From: Amycolatopsis sp. WAC 01376
GTDB lineage: Bacteria > Actinomycetota > Actinomycetes > Mycobacteriales > Pseudonocardiaceae
DNA: 64,000 nucleotides
Direction of reading: 5' to 3'
Assembly: GCF_003947415.1 (NCBI RefSeq)
Contig: NZ_QHKL01000002.1
Coordinates: forward strand, 1,054,001 to 1,118,000
Both the position numbers and the translations under genes were made by a program. Below the pieces are notes generated by a model. The model saw only the letters and a program-made list of their open reading frames with translations. It had not been told where the DNA came from and searched no databases. Positions within the stretch are counted from its first letter, which is position 1; every line of letters starts with the position of its first letter. Below, piece after piece: positions 8,787 to 18,803 of this stretch.

Positions 8787-10025
8787 CTAGCCACCGGCCG
8801 GCTCCATCGCCCGCCGCGCGAAGGCCGGGGCGTGCTCGGGCCGCAGCCCCAGGCCCAGCAGCCGCGCGGGGACGTAGGACAGCACGGGGAACCGGCTGAA
8901 CAGCTTCACCATCACCGCGGGCGGACCGTTGCGCCTGCCTGCCATGACCGGCCCCATGACGTTCTTGTGCAACATCCGTTGCAGCCCCTGCACCAGCATC
9001 GTGGGCGCGAGACGGCGCCTGCGGACCTTCGCCAGGTCCGCCACCGACGGCCTGCCCCGGCGCAGCGGTCCGGCGAGCAGGGTGGCGGCCGCGACCGCGT
9101 CCTGCACCGCGAGGTTGACGCCGACGCCACCGACCGGTGACATCGCGTGCGCCGCGTCACCGATGCACAGCAGCCCGTCGAGGTGCCACTTCCGCAGCAG
9201 GTTCATCTTGACGTCGAGGAACTTGACGTCGTCGGTCGTCTTCAGCTCGTCCACGCGGTCGGCCAGCTCGGGAAGGATCGCGGCCACGTTCTCCCGGAAC
9301 GCTTCGATGCCGTCCTTGCGCAGGTCGCCGCCCTTGGGGCTGAGGTAGGCGATCTGGAAGTAGCCCTTGCGTGGCAGCGGCACGGCGAAGCGTCGGTCCC
9401 GCATCTTCGGGGTCAGCACGCCTTCGAGTTCGCCGTCCCGGCGCGAGATCCGGAACCACCACGCGTCGAACGGGATGGCGTAATCCTTCGTCATCAGCCC
9501 GGCCTCGCGCCGGGCCAGCGACCAGCGGCCGTCGGCGGCGATCACCAGGTCGGCGCGTAGTTCGCCGGTCTTCCCGTCGGCGTCGCGGTAGCGGACCCCG
9601 CTCACCCGGCCCCGTTCCAGGATCAGCCCGGTCATCTCGGTGCTCTGCCGCAGCGTGAACGTGGGCTCCTTCGCGCCGGCGTCGGCGAGCAGGTCCAGGA
9701 AGTCCCACTGCGGGACCATCGCGATGTACGGATGCGCCACCTTCAGCCTGGTCAGATCGGCCAAGCGCATCATCGTGCCGTCCTCGGCGGGGAAACCGGC
9801 GTAGGAGATCTCGCTGTGCGGCAGGCTGAGGAACTTCTCCCCGAGGCCCAGTTCGTCGAGCAACGTCAACGTCGACGGGTGCACGGTGTCGCCGCGGAAA
9901 TCCCTCAGGAAGTCCTTGTGCTTCTCCAGCACTGTGACCTCGACCCCGGCCCTGGCCAGCAGCAATCCGGCGACCATGCCCGCGGGGCCACCGCCGACGA
10001 CCACGCAGTTCGTGCGTTCGCTCAT
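8787..10025 (-). CDS. FAD-dependent monooxygenase (p-hydroxybenzoate-hydroxylase-like)
   Basis: 412-residue flavoprotein of the FAD_binding_3/UbiH class, probably hydroxylating an aromatic or polyketide-like substrate. The dinucleotide-binding fold is VVVGGGPAGMVAGLLL at the N-terminus, followed by LEKH, the mid-protein DG motif (VIAADGRWS) and the FAD-ribityl motif GDAAHAMSPVGGVGVNLAVQDA. ATG at 10025 is chosen because a GGGG-rich Shine-Dalgarno precedes it; the in-frame ATGs further upstream (for example 10055) lack one and would lie within the palindrome at 10048-10069. It stands alone. No regulator gene is adjacent although an operator-like site is present. Confidence 0.88.
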   Translation of the reverse strand: MSERTNCVVVGGGPAGMVAGLLLARAGVEVTVLEKHKDFLRDFRGDTVHPSTLTLLDELGLGEKFLSLPHSEISYAGFPAEDGTMMRLADLTRLKVAHPYIAMVPQWDFLDLLADAGAKEPTFTLRQSTEMTGLILERGRVSGVRYRDADGKTGELRADLVIAADGRWSLARREAGLMTKDYAIPFDAWWFRISRRDGELEGVLTPKMRDRRFAVPLPRKGYFQIAYLSPKGGDLRKDGIEAFRENVAAILPELADRVDELKTTDDVKFLDVKMNLLRKWHLDGLLCIGDAAHAMSPVGGVGVNLAVQDAVAAATLLAGPLRRGRPSVADLAKVRRRRLAPTMLVQGLQRMLHKNVMGPVMAGRRNGPPAVMVKLFSRFPVLSYVPARLLGLGLRPEHAPAFARRAMEPAGG

Positions 10026-10047
10026 CCGTCCCACCCCTTCGAAACCC

Positions 10048-10069
10048 TTATTCATCACTTGTTGAATAA
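10048..10069. promoter_or_regulatory. Operator-like palindrome upstream of the monooxygenase gene
   Basis: A 22-bp near-palindrome, TTATTCA-N8-TGAATAA, with further matches inside (arms agree at 9 of 10 positions). It is AT-rich in very GC-rich DNA and sits 23-44 nt before the start codon, as TetR/MarR-type operators do. The cognate repressor is not next door. Confidence 0.5.
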
Positions 10070-10487
10070 GCTCAGCATGCACCCGTCCGACGGGCGCGTC
10101 AAGCGCCATCCGAGCGGATGCCCTGTTCGGCCTATGGCCTGCGTCTCACCGGTTCGCGCGAGCTTCCCGGTCGCGGGCAATGATTGTCCAAAAAGGACTC
10201 ACAAGGTCGCATGACAGTCCTGGAAGGACGGCGATCGCGCGAATGCCCTTGTGGACGGTCCGCGTCTCAAGCGGTGTAAGGATTTCGTTGTCGTCACAGG
10301 GTGTGCGCGGCGCGAATCGGACGGGAGCACGGATCTCGGCAATTCACCCGGCCGCCCGCGTTACTCGTTGTCCGGTAACTAAAACACGACATCTCACCAA
10401 CTGGGAGTAGAGTGCCCGCGCCGGAACAGACCAGCCTTAATCACCTCATCGGCAGAGTCGCGATCGCGTTGAGTGCCCTAGCCTCAC
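10070..10487. other. Intergenic stretch without a recognisable gene
   Basis: About 420 bp between the divergent monooxygenase and HAD genes. Small open frames exist but have no Shine-Dalgarno sites or recognisable domains. No convincing promoter, hairpin or RNA gene was seen. Confidence 0.5.
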
Positions 10488-11315
10488 TTGGTGGATTTCG
10501 CTCTCGTGCCCCGGACCCCGTCACGAACCACGCCGGACGCTCCGGAGGGAGCCCCGTGGGAGCCCCCGGAGTTACGGTTGGTGTGCCTCGACATCGATGA
10601 CACGCTGATCGACTGCACGGCGGCGATCCGCCTCAGCCTCCGCGCGCTCACCGGCCAAAACGATCTCTGGCCACTGTGGGATCTCATCACCGAAGAGCAC
10701 GTCGCGCTGGTGGTCGCGGGCGAAATCGATTACGCGACCATGCATCACAAGCGTACTGAATGTTTCCTCGCCGAGATCGGCATTTTGGCCGACGAAGACC
10801 AGGTCAAAGGCTTCGAAAGACGTCGCCGTGAAATTCTCACCCGTTCGTGGCAATTGTTCGAAGATGTCCTCCCATGCCTGGAATGGCTGCGGGCCGCCGG
10901 TGTCCTCGTCGCGGCCGTCACGAACGCCTCGGGCACGCATCAGCGCAAGAAGATCGCCGACCTCGGACTCGCCCGGTTCTTCGACCACGTGGCCATCGCC
11001 GGTGAACTCGGAGTAGCCAAACCGGACCCGGCGATGTTCCACTCGGTCTGCCTCGGCCTCGGCTGCGACCCGGCGCAGGCCGTCCACGTCGGCGACAAGC
11101 TCGACACCGACGCCATCGGCGCACGCGACGCCGGACTGGGCGCCGTCTGGCTCGATCGGGACGGCATCGCCGAGCGCGCCCCGGCGGGCGTGCACACCAT
11201 CTCCGGCCTCGACGAGCTGCCTGAGCTGCTCGTTTCCGAGTTCGCCAAGCTCGGCGTCCCGGCCCAGCGGGCTACGGAGACCCCCGCTTTCACGGTGCGG
11301 AACAGCGTGCTCTAG
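10488..11315 (+). CDS. HAD-superfamily hydrolase (phosphatase)
   Basis: 275-residue haloacid-dehalogenase-type phosphatase. Motif I is LDIDDTLID with the nucleophile at Asp35 (if GTG 10488 is the start), motif II is AVTNASG, motif III is the Lys in VAKPDPAMF, and motif IV is HVGDKLDTDAIGARDAG. A helical cap lies between motifs I and II, as in class-I nucleotidase/phosphoglycolate-type members. The start is uncertain because the first 30 residues are proline-rich and unconserved; GTG 10557 is an alternative. The gene lies just upstream of tRNA-Gln. The substrate is unknown. Confidence 0.85.
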   Translation: MVDFALVPRTPSRTTPDAPEGAPWEPPELRLVCLDIDDTLIDCTAAIRLSLRALTGQNDLWPLWDLITEEHVALVVAGEIDYATMHHKRTECFLAEIGILADEDQVKGFERRRREILTRSWQLFEDVLPCLEWLRAAGVLVAAVTNASGTHQRKKIADLGLARFFDHVAIAGELGVAKPDPAMFHSVCLGLGCDPAQAVHVGDKLDTDAIGARDAGLGAVWLDRDGIAERAPAGVHTISGLDELPELLVSEFAKLGVPAQRATETPAFTVRNSVL

Positions 11316-11366
11316 TATTCTTTCTCGTGCGGCACCGAGCCGGTCAAGGCCGGAACGGTACCTCAC

Positions 11367-11438
11367 TGGGGTATGGTGTAATTGGCAGCACGACTGGTTC
11401 TGGTCCAGTTAGTCTAGGTTCGAGTCCTGGTACCCCAG
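11367..11438 (+). tRNA. tRNA-Gln (anticodon CTG)
   Basis: 72-nt cloverleaf. The acceptor stem is TGGGGTA with TACCCCA plus discriminator G; the anticodon stem ACTGG/CCAGT closes loop TTCTGGT with anticodon CTG; the T arm contains GGTTCGAGTCC. CCA is not encoded. Confidence 0.96.
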
Positions 11439-11569
11439 CTGGAGAACTCTCCGGAGTGAAACACAGAGTGACCCCCCTGCGAAGGAGGGAAACCCGGTCT
11501 GGTAAGTTTCTCCGCAGCAACACAGCAGGTGAACAACTGAAAATCTCCTCCTGGAGGAGAAAGATCCTA

Positions 11570-11642
11570 GCCCCCGTCGTCTAGCGGCCTAGGACGCCGG
11601 CCTCTCACGCCGGTAGCGTGGGTTCGAATCCCATCGGGGGTA
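11570..11642 (+). tRNA. tRNA-Glu (anticodon CTC)
   Basis: 73-nt cloverleaf. The acceptor stem is GCCCCCG with CGGGGGT (one G-U pair) and discriminator A; the anticodon stem CCGGC/GCCGG closes loop CTCTCAC with anticodon CTC; the T loop is GGTTCGAATCC. The 3' half is the sort of site used by tRNA-specific integrases, and a recombinase remnant starts just downstream. Confidence 0.96.
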
Positions 11643-11654
11643 CGTACAGCTACC

Positions 11655-12262
11655 ACGCAAAGAGCGCCGATCATTCTGATCGGCGCTTTTTGCTGTTTCG
11701 GGAGCTGACATCGCGTTGGTGATCCTTTCTGCTGCTTCGGCTATTGCGGTCACTTGATCTGCTGGCAGTTTAACTTTGATCGTCACGACGTCGCCGAGGC
11801 CGTTCAACTGCACGGTGAGCTGCGTCACCTCGAACAGTGCCTGAAGCAGGGGGTGCGGCGCCCTGGCCAACTTGACCCGCAAGTAGGGAACCGCGTCCAG
11901 CAGGCTCAGGTCCGAGGGCGTGTGCGGTGCGGGAGTCTCGATGTCTTGGGCGTCCAGCTGAGCCAGTTCAGCTTGAACGGTGTTCTTGTTCGCCGCCAGC
12001 TCGTTGTAGCTCTGTCTCGGTGCCTTTGCGAAGGGGCCGTCGGGTGCGTCGTCTTGTGCTTGGCGGAGCAGTGCTTCTTGCTTGCGCGGCGTTGCCGTCC
12101 ACAGTGGTCAGGTCTGCTTCCAGAATGGACGTACGGTCAGGTCCGAAGATGCGATCGGAGAGGAAGCGTCCGACGGCGTCCAGGCGCTGTGGACGACCCG
12201 TCCGTGGACCAGTACGTGCGTTCGGCTTGCGGGTGCGGATTGATGGTCCCGCCGGCTCGTGA
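11655..12262 (-). pseudogene. Serine-recombinase remnant (C-terminal part, frameshifted)
   Basis: The minus strand carries two frames that together resemble the C-terminal half of large actinobacterial serine recombinases. The upstream frame reads LDAVGRFLSDRIFGPDRTS then ILEADLTTVDGNAAQA, matching the conserved 'fla.rvFGpdR..ll.a.L' segment. A frameshift near 12050-12100 moves to a second frame with a coiled-coil stretch (SYNELAANKNTVQAELAQLD) and a terminal beta-rich part (GLGDVVTIKVKLPAD). The latter frame stays open antisense through tRNA-Glu. The catalytic N-terminal domain is absent. Together with the matching remnant at 24957-25094 this suggests an old integration next to the tRNA. Confidence 0.6.
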
Positions 12263-12777
12263 ACCACGTCTGGATCCCTACGCCGCCGATGGTGGCCTGC
12301 CCGCCGAGGATCGTGTTTCCGGCCAGTGGAGTGCCGGTTTCGCCTTTCGCGGGTGCGGTCCCGACACGCTGATAGCTGCGACGGTTAAGGGGTGTGTCAG
12401 GTGGCCCGCGGCGTGGCTGTGGGCGACGGAGAACGATCCCTGTGGCGGGCTGGGCGGTGCCATCACCCAACGCGGCGCTCGCCATACGAGTCCGCGATGA
12501 GCAGTGATCCGAGAGACGCGACGGCCAGCACGACACCACGGGCGGCATGCACCGCTGTGGGAAGTCCGACGGCTGCGGTCACTGGCGCAGTTCAGGCGCT
12601 CGGCCGGAGCCACAGTCCCGTCTTGAGCAGCAGTCTTCTTCGTCGAGTGCGGTCCGGTACTCGTCCATGTTCGTGGGAAATGGCCTGAGGACCTGCGCGG
12701 TCTAGACGTTGTTCGCTGCCGGCGCACGACCACCGCAGCCGATCCTTGTTGGGGGACAAGGACAACAGCTTCTTTGC
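12263..12777. other. Degenerate stretch without an intact gene
   Basis: About 515 bp. No frame has a start, Shine-Dalgarno and conserved motif together. One minus-strand segment (near 12490-12550) reads as a hydrophobic stretch, possibly a membrane-protein fragment, but stops interrupt it. It is probably decayed mobile-element DNA between the recombinase remnant and the copper genes. Confidence 0.4.
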
Positions 12778-12795
12778 ATACCCTACGGGGGTAAT
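12778..12795. promoter_or_regulatory. CsoR-type copper operator upstream of copZ
   Basis: ATACCCTACGGGGGTAAT contains the TACCC-N5-GGGTA pattern of CsoR boxes and lies 70 nt before the first CopZ gene. Five similar boxes occur elsewhere in the copper region. Confidence 0.7.
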
Positions 12796-12864
12796 GTTAG
12801 TGTGGCGGCGTGGCGGCGAAGAGGTCGCCGTGAAACGAGTTGTCGAACCGAAGGGTGAGAGCTG

Positions 12865-13071
12865 ATGAACACCACCGTGTACGCGGTCAAGGGCATGACC
12901 TGCTCGGGTTGCATGACCAAGGTGACGACGGCGGTGAACGGTGTCGCCGGGGTCGATGAGGTGGACGCGGACGTCGCGACCGGCGAAGTGACTGTCGTGA
13001 GCGAGGGGCCGGTCGACGCGCAGCTGGTCCGAGCCGCGGTCAAGGAGGCGGGCTACGAGGTGGTCGGCTGA
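12865..13071 (+). CDS. copZ: Copper chaperone CopZ (HMA domain)
   Basis: 68-residue cytosolic metallochaperone made of one HMA domain. The Cu(I)-binding motif GMTCSGC places the ligands at Cys13 and Cys16 after the first beta strand (TTVYAVK). Such proteins hand copper to the CopA ATPase and to CsoR. A CsoR-type box precedes it, and the CDGSH gene begins 6 nt after its stop, so the two form an operon. It differs clearly from the second CopZ at 14121. Confidence 0.93.
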   Translation: MNTTVYAVKGMTCSGCMTKVTTAVNGVAGVDEVDADVATGEVTVVSEGPVDAQLVRAAVKEAGYEVVG

Positions 13072-13076
13072 CGTCG

Positions 13077-13298
13077 ATGGCCGAGGAGACCGGAACTGAA
13101 CCGGCTGTCGTCATCAAGGTCGTGAACAACGGGCCGTATCAGGTGAAAGGGCCCGTCCGGCTGGTCGACCACGACGGCGAGGAATACGAACTGACCGGAC
13201 GTACGCAATTGCTGTGCCGGTGCGGGAATTCCGCGAAGAAACCGTTCTGTGACGGCGCCCATGTCCGGACCGGGTTCACGGCGACCAGGGCGGAATGA
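13077..13298 (+). CDS. CDGSH-type iron-sulfur protein
   Basis: 73-residue protein with a single CDGSH [2Fe-2S] site: Cys47 and Cys49 (LLCRCGNS), Cys58 and His62 (KPFCDGAH). This 3Cys-1His ligand set typifies small redox or iron-sulfur-transfer proteins. It follows copZ directly, with no Shine-Dalgarno of its own, so translational coupling is likely. Copper attacks iron-sulfur clusters, so a link to copper stress is plausible but inferred. A bidirectional hairpin separates it from the convergent csoR. Confidence 0.9.
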   Translation: MAEETGTEPAVVIKVVNNGPYQVKGPVRLVDHDGEEYELTGRTQLLCRCGNSAKKPFCDGAHVRTGFTATRAE

Positions 13299-13300
13299 GA

Positions 13301-13333
13301 AGCGGGCGGGTGACGTGAGGTCACCCGCCCGCT
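13301..13333. terminator. Bidirectional hairpin between CDGSH gene and csoR
   Basis: A 12-bp perfect stem, GCGGGCGGGTGA (13302-13313) with its complement at 13321-13332, closes a 7-nt loop between the ends of two convergent genes. Confidence 0.75.
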
Positions 13334-13349
13334 CGTTGTGCTGAAGGAG

Positions 13350-13637
13350 TCAGGAGCGAACCAGGCGTGCGATCGCTTCAGAGGCTTCGCGGATCTTCCT
13401 GTCCGCCTCGGCGCCGCCTTTCGCGGCGGCTTCCATGACGCAGCCGGCCATGTGTCGCTCGAGGAGTTCGAGGGAGAACGACTGCAGGGCCCGGGTGGCC
13501 GCGGAGACCTGGGTGAGGACATCGATGCAGTATTTGTCCTCTTCGACCATTTTCTGCAGTCCGCGGATCTGCCCCTCGACGCGTCGTAGGCGTTTGAGCT
13601 GGCGCTCCTTGTCCTCGCCGTGATCGGCCACGCTCAC
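13350..13637 (-). CDS. csoR: CsoR-family copper-sensing repressor (first copy)
   Basis: 95-residue all-helical DUF156/CsoR repressor. The Cu(I) triad expected for CsoR is complete: Cys37 (KYCIDVL), His62 and Cys66 (ERHMAGC). Copper binding releases the protein from TACCC..GGGTA operators. The gene is divergent from the second csoR, and the 180-bp region between them holds two CsoR-type boxes, so both promoters are probably under CsoR control. The two paralogues share the central helices but differ at both ends. Confidence 0.92.
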   Translation of the reverse strand: MSVADHGEDKERQLKRLRRVEGQIRGLQKMVEEDKYCIDVLTQVSAATRALQSFSLELLERHMAGCVMEAAAKGGAEADRKIREASEAIARLVRS

Positions 13638-13744
13638 TCCTCGAGTCGGGATTCCGCGTACGTCCCAATCATGCCCGGTCGGGAGTCGCTCGCGCAGGCG
13701 GGTTTCGAGGATTCAGCGAGGCGGATGCGGCCGAAGCCGGCGTG

Positions 13745-13765
13745 GCATACGTCACGGGGGTATGC
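13745..13765. promoter_or_regulatory. CsoR-type operator 1 between divergent csoR genes
   Basis: GCATAC-N9-GTATGC, a perfect 6-bp inverted repeat with GGGGGTATGC on the right arm. It lies 10 bp from a second box. Confidence 0.6.
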
Positions 13766-13774
13766 CGGTTGCCC

Positions 13775-13789
13775 TACCCCCCTAGGGTA
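13775..13789. promoter_or_regulatory. CsoR-type operator 2 between divergent csoR genes
   Basis: TACCCCCCTAGGGTA, a TACCC-N5-GGGTA box located 29 nt before the start of the second csoR and its operon. Confidence 0.7.
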
Positions 13790-13817
13790 TGTAGAGTCGG
13801 TTTCAGGAGGTCGAGAG

Positions 13818-14099
13818 ATGCACGGATACACGCAAGGCAAAGACGAATACCTGACCCGGCTACGGCGGATCGAGGGTCAGATCCGGGGCCTGCAGCGGAT
13901 GGTCGAGGAGGACAAGTACTGCATCGACATCCTCACGCAGGTGTCCGCGGCCACGAAGGCGTTGCAGTCGGTGTCGCTGGGGTTGATGGACGAGCACCTC
14001 CGGCACTGTGTGTCCGACGCCATCGCCAAGGGCGGCGCCGAGGCCGACGAGAAGATCCAGGAGGCGAGCGACGTCATCGCCCGCCTCGTCCGTTCCTGA
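13818..14099 (+). CDS. CsoR-family copper-sensing repressor (second copy)
   Basis: 93-residue CsoR paralogue with the ligand triad Cys35 (KYCIDIL), His60 and Cys64 (EHLRHC). ATG 13818 follows AGGAGG at 13805-13810, which decides the start over longer upstream readings. It heads the operon csoR-copZ-secreted protein-copA, an arrangement in which CsoR is autoregulated by copper. Two TACCC..GGGTA-type sites lie just upstream. Confidence 0.92.
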   Translation: MHGYTQGKDEYLTRLRRIEGQIRGLQRMVEEDKYCIDILTQVSAATKALQSVSLGLMDEHLRHCVSDAIAKGGAEADEKIQEASDVIARLVRS

Positions 14100-14120
14100 T
14101 ATCCCGCAAGGAGAACCACG

Positions 14121-14327
14121 ATGAGCGAGACCATCTACACCGTCACCGGCATGACCTGCGGCCACTGCGTCAGCTCGGTCACCGAAGAGGTCGGGAAGAT
14201 CAGCGGCGTCACGGATGTCCGGGTGGATCTGCCGACCGGTGCGGTGACCGTCGTCAGCGCGGAGGAGCCCTCGGTCGCGGATGTGCGTGCGGCCGTCGAA
14301 GAAGCCGGATATGAGCTGACCGCCTGA
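14121..14327 (+). CDS. Copper chaperone CopZ (second copy)
   Basis: 68-residue HMA-domain metallochaperone. GMTCGHC gives Cys13 and Cys16 as Cu(I) ligands, with a His between them, as in many bacterial CopZ proteins. AAGGAG at 14109-14114 precedes ATG 14121. It is the second gene of the csoR2 operon and probably the direct partner of the CopA encoded two genes downstream. Confidence 0.93.
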   Translation: MSETIYTVTGMTCGHCVSSVTEEVGKISGVTDVRVDLPTGAVTVVSAEEPSVADVRAAVEEAGYELTA

Positions 14328-14379
14328 TTCGCGGTCCGGCTCCCGATCGCGGGGACCACCCCGCACTAAGGACTTCACG

Positions 14380-15348
14380 ATGAACACAGTTGCGAAGCTC
14401 TCCGCCTACGGTGTGGCGCTTGCCCTGGTCGCCGGTGGCGGCTGGGCCGCAGGCACCGCTGTCGGTCCTTTCGCCGGTGCTGCCGGCCTTCCCGGTGGCG
14501 AGGACGCCGGGCATGGGGACGCTCACAGCGGCACCGTCGCGGAGGCGGCGCCGACCGACGAGCCCGGCGGGCTCGCGTCGTCCAGGGGCGGCTACACCCT
14601 CACGCCCACCAGCACGACGCTCACGCCGGGGACCGACCAGCGCTTCTCCTTCAAGGTTCTCGGACCCGACGGCAAGCCGGTCACCGGCTACGACGTCGAG
14701 CACGAGAAGCGGATGCATCTCATCGTCGTCCGCCGCGACACGGCGGGCTTCCAGCACATCCATCCCGAACTGGGCGCGGACGGCCTCTGGACGGTGCCGC
14801 TCGCGCTGCCGCAGGCGGGTTCGTACCGCGTCTTCGCGGACTTCAAGCCGACCGGCGGAAGCGCCACGACCTTGGGCGTCGACGTCGCCGCGGCGGGGGA
14901 GTTCAAACCCGTCGAGCACCAGCCGTCACGCGTCGCGGACGTCGATGGTTACCAGGTCCGCCTGGACGGGGACCTGACCCCGGGCCGGTCGTCGAAGGTC
15001 ACCCTGACGGTGACGAAGGACGGCCGCGAGGTGACCGATCTCCAGCCGTACCTGGGCGCTTACGGGCATCTGGTGGCGTTGCGCGGCGGTGACCTCGCGT
15101 ATCTGCATGTCCATCCGGACGGTGAGCCCGGTGACGGCCGTACGAAGCCCGGTCCCGCGGTGACCTTCTTCGCCGAAGTCCCGTCGAACGGCACTTACCG
15201 GCTGTTCCTGGACTTCCAGCATCAGGGCAAGGTCCGCACGGCCGAGTTCACCGTCGCCACCGCGGGCACCCCTGCCCCGGCCCCTTCGGCCACCCCAAAC
15301 CAGACCTCACCTCCGGCGGCCGATGACGGCCACGGCGGACACGGCTGA
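14380..15348 (+). CDS. Exported His-rich protein of the copper operon
   Basis: 322-residue protein with an N-terminal hydrophobic segment (about residues 5-30: signal peptide or membrane anchor). The segment after it is His/acid rich ([10 protein letters not shown]) and the C-terminus ends in DDGHGGHG. Two related beta-rich modules carry His motifs: [11 protein letters not shown] with FQHIHPE (around residues 108-128), and [10 protein letters not shown] with YLHVHPDG (around 228-248). The layout suggests an extracytoplasmic copper-binding or sequestering protein. It has no enzymatic motif. It lies between copZ and copA in one operon (gaps 52 and 26 nt). Similar proteins are widespread in actinobacterial copper clusters, but I know no experimental function. 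Confidence 0.75.
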   Translation: MNTVAKLSAYGVALALVAGGGWAAGTAVGPFAGAAGLPGGEDAGHGDAHSGTVAEAAPTDEPGGLASSRGGYTLTPTSTTLTPGTDQRFSFKVLGPDGKPVTGYDVEHEKRMHLIVVRRDTAGFQHIHPELGADGLWTVPLALPQAGSYRVFADFKPTGGSATTLGVDVAAAGEFKPVEHQPSRVADVDGYQVRLDGDLTPGRSSKVTLTVTKDGREVTDLQPYLGAYGHLVALRGGDLAYLHVHPDGEPGDGRTKPGPAVTFFAEVPSNGTYRLFLDFQHQGKVRTAEFTVATAGTPAPAPSATPNQTSPPAADDGHGGHG

Positions 15349-15374
15349 CCGCGAGCCGGAAAGGAGTGACCACG

Positions 15375-17630
<2,256 letters not shown>

Positions 17631-17649
17631 CATCCGGTTCAGCGTTCTA

Positions 17650-18005
17650 CTGAGGGATAAGTCGAACGTGCGGGGGGCCAGTGTCGCTCCTGCGCAGGCG
17701 TTCTCCTGGTAGTGAGGGCCTCCTTGCCTACTCTGAGGGTAGTGAAGGAGGCTTTCGCTACCGTCGGATGTGGTCCCTGGTGACGGTGGGACGGCTGTGA
17801 CCTCGGCGGCCGGTCGTGAAGTACATGAAGGCCCCTTTCCTTGCGTCTAGCGCAAGGAAAGGGGCCTTCCTGTACTTCGGTAAGGCGTGATTCGCGTGTC
17901 TGGATGCCCGCACTCGGGTGTCCGGGTCTGAGCACGCGAGTGCGGTGTCGCGTCACCCAGCCCACCATCTCGCCCGAGACACGACACGTTTGCCTTACCC
18001 CCTCG
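17650..18005. repeat. MITE-like dispersed element, copy 1
   Basis: Non-coding 356-bp segment with related terminal inverted sequences: CTGAGGGATAAGTCGAACGTG at the left and, reverse-complemented, CGAGGGGGTAAGGCAAACGTG at the right. Inside are two long hairpins (17709-17762 and 17818-17878) and an array beginning ATTCGCGTGTCTGG. The right third (17912-18005) clearly matches 43453-43541 in copy 2 (ACTCGGGTGTCCGG, GAGTGCGGTG, CGCGTCACCC). No transposase is encoded. Confidence 0.6.
17818..17878. terminator. Long hairpin of the GAAGG family inside the element
   Basis: Arms 17818-17845 and 17851-17878 mirror each other (GAAGTACATGAAGGCCCC...), with one mismatch. This is the same family as the hairpins after serA, leuB and katG. 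It may end copA transcription, about 190 nt downstream. Confidence 0.55.
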
Positions 18006-18022
18006 CGCCTGACCAGTGCCAA

Positions 18023-18059
18023 GGCTCCCCTCGTCGCGTCGGACGCGGCGAAGGGAGCC
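18023..18059. terminator. Hairpin downstream of the alpha/beta-hydrolase pseudogene
   Basis: GGCTCCCCTCGTCGCG pairs with CGCGGCGAAGGGAGCC (two imperfect positions) around a 5-nt loop, just beyond the stop of the minus-strand pseudogene. Confidence 0.5.
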
Positions 18060-18079
18060 TCCACCCCACAGCCGGCTCC

Positions 18080-18800
18080 TCAATGACCGTGCTGTTCGGC
18101 GAGGAATCGGCGGATGGCGGGCGCGAAGGCGTCGGCGAGATCTTCGGCCGTGCGCAGAGTGCTCGACAGGGAAGCCGGAGCGAGACGCCCATCGGGTATG
18201 ACGCGGGCGGCGTTCTCCGCCAGCGCGGCCGGATGCCGTTCGTCCATGCCGGGGAAGACCAAGGTGGGGGCTGTGATCGCGGCGAGTTCGTCGACGGACC
18301 GGAACGAGCGGTCGTGGCCGATGGCGGCCGCTGCTGGGATGTCTTCGACGCTGATCAGGATGGCGGCGCGGACCCTGCCGGGATGTTCGAGGCAGGTGCG
18401 CTGGGTGATCGTGGCGCCGAGCCCGGTTCCGCCGACGACGGCGCGCTGTTCGCCGAGGTGCTCGAGAAGCGCCGCGACATCGTCGGATCCATGCTGGTCG
18501 CCCTCGACGGTGGCTCGGCGAGCGGCCGCATTGGCTCGGTGTCGATCACCGATGAAGACGGCACGACCTACGACGGTCTGTAACTGCAGCACCTGTTTGA
18601 GACCTCCCGCGACGACGGTTCGGCCGCGCACGTCGGGGAGGGTGACCGTATGGCGGTCCGTCGGCCGCTCGGCCGGCGGGATGAGGCTGTGATGGTCAGG
18701 GCCGCCCCGTGCAGAAGCACAAGGGGCGGCCCTGATCCGATGGAGATCGCGTGGAGCGGGCAGCCGTCGCTGCCGTGGTACGTGATTCCATTGTGGACTT
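18080..18800 (-). pseudogene. Broken alpha/beta-hydrolase gene
   Basis: The N-terminal frame reads ITYHGSDGCPLHAISIGSG then PPLVLLHG, the normal start of an alpha/beta hydrolase with the oxyanion HG. The match to the family then passes to another frame (near 18590-18640), which contains VVGGTGLGATI where the nucleophile elbow G-x-S-x-G would be (Ser replaced), and ends in a typical C-terminal part (ITAPTLVFPGMDERHP, with the late Asp and His). Between VEDIPAAAA and IGHDRSF a cap-domain stretch seems deleted. The combined length of about 240 residues is short for the family. Frameshift, deletion and loss of the nucleophile together argue for a pseudogene. Confidence 0.65.
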
Positions 18801-18803
18801 TTC

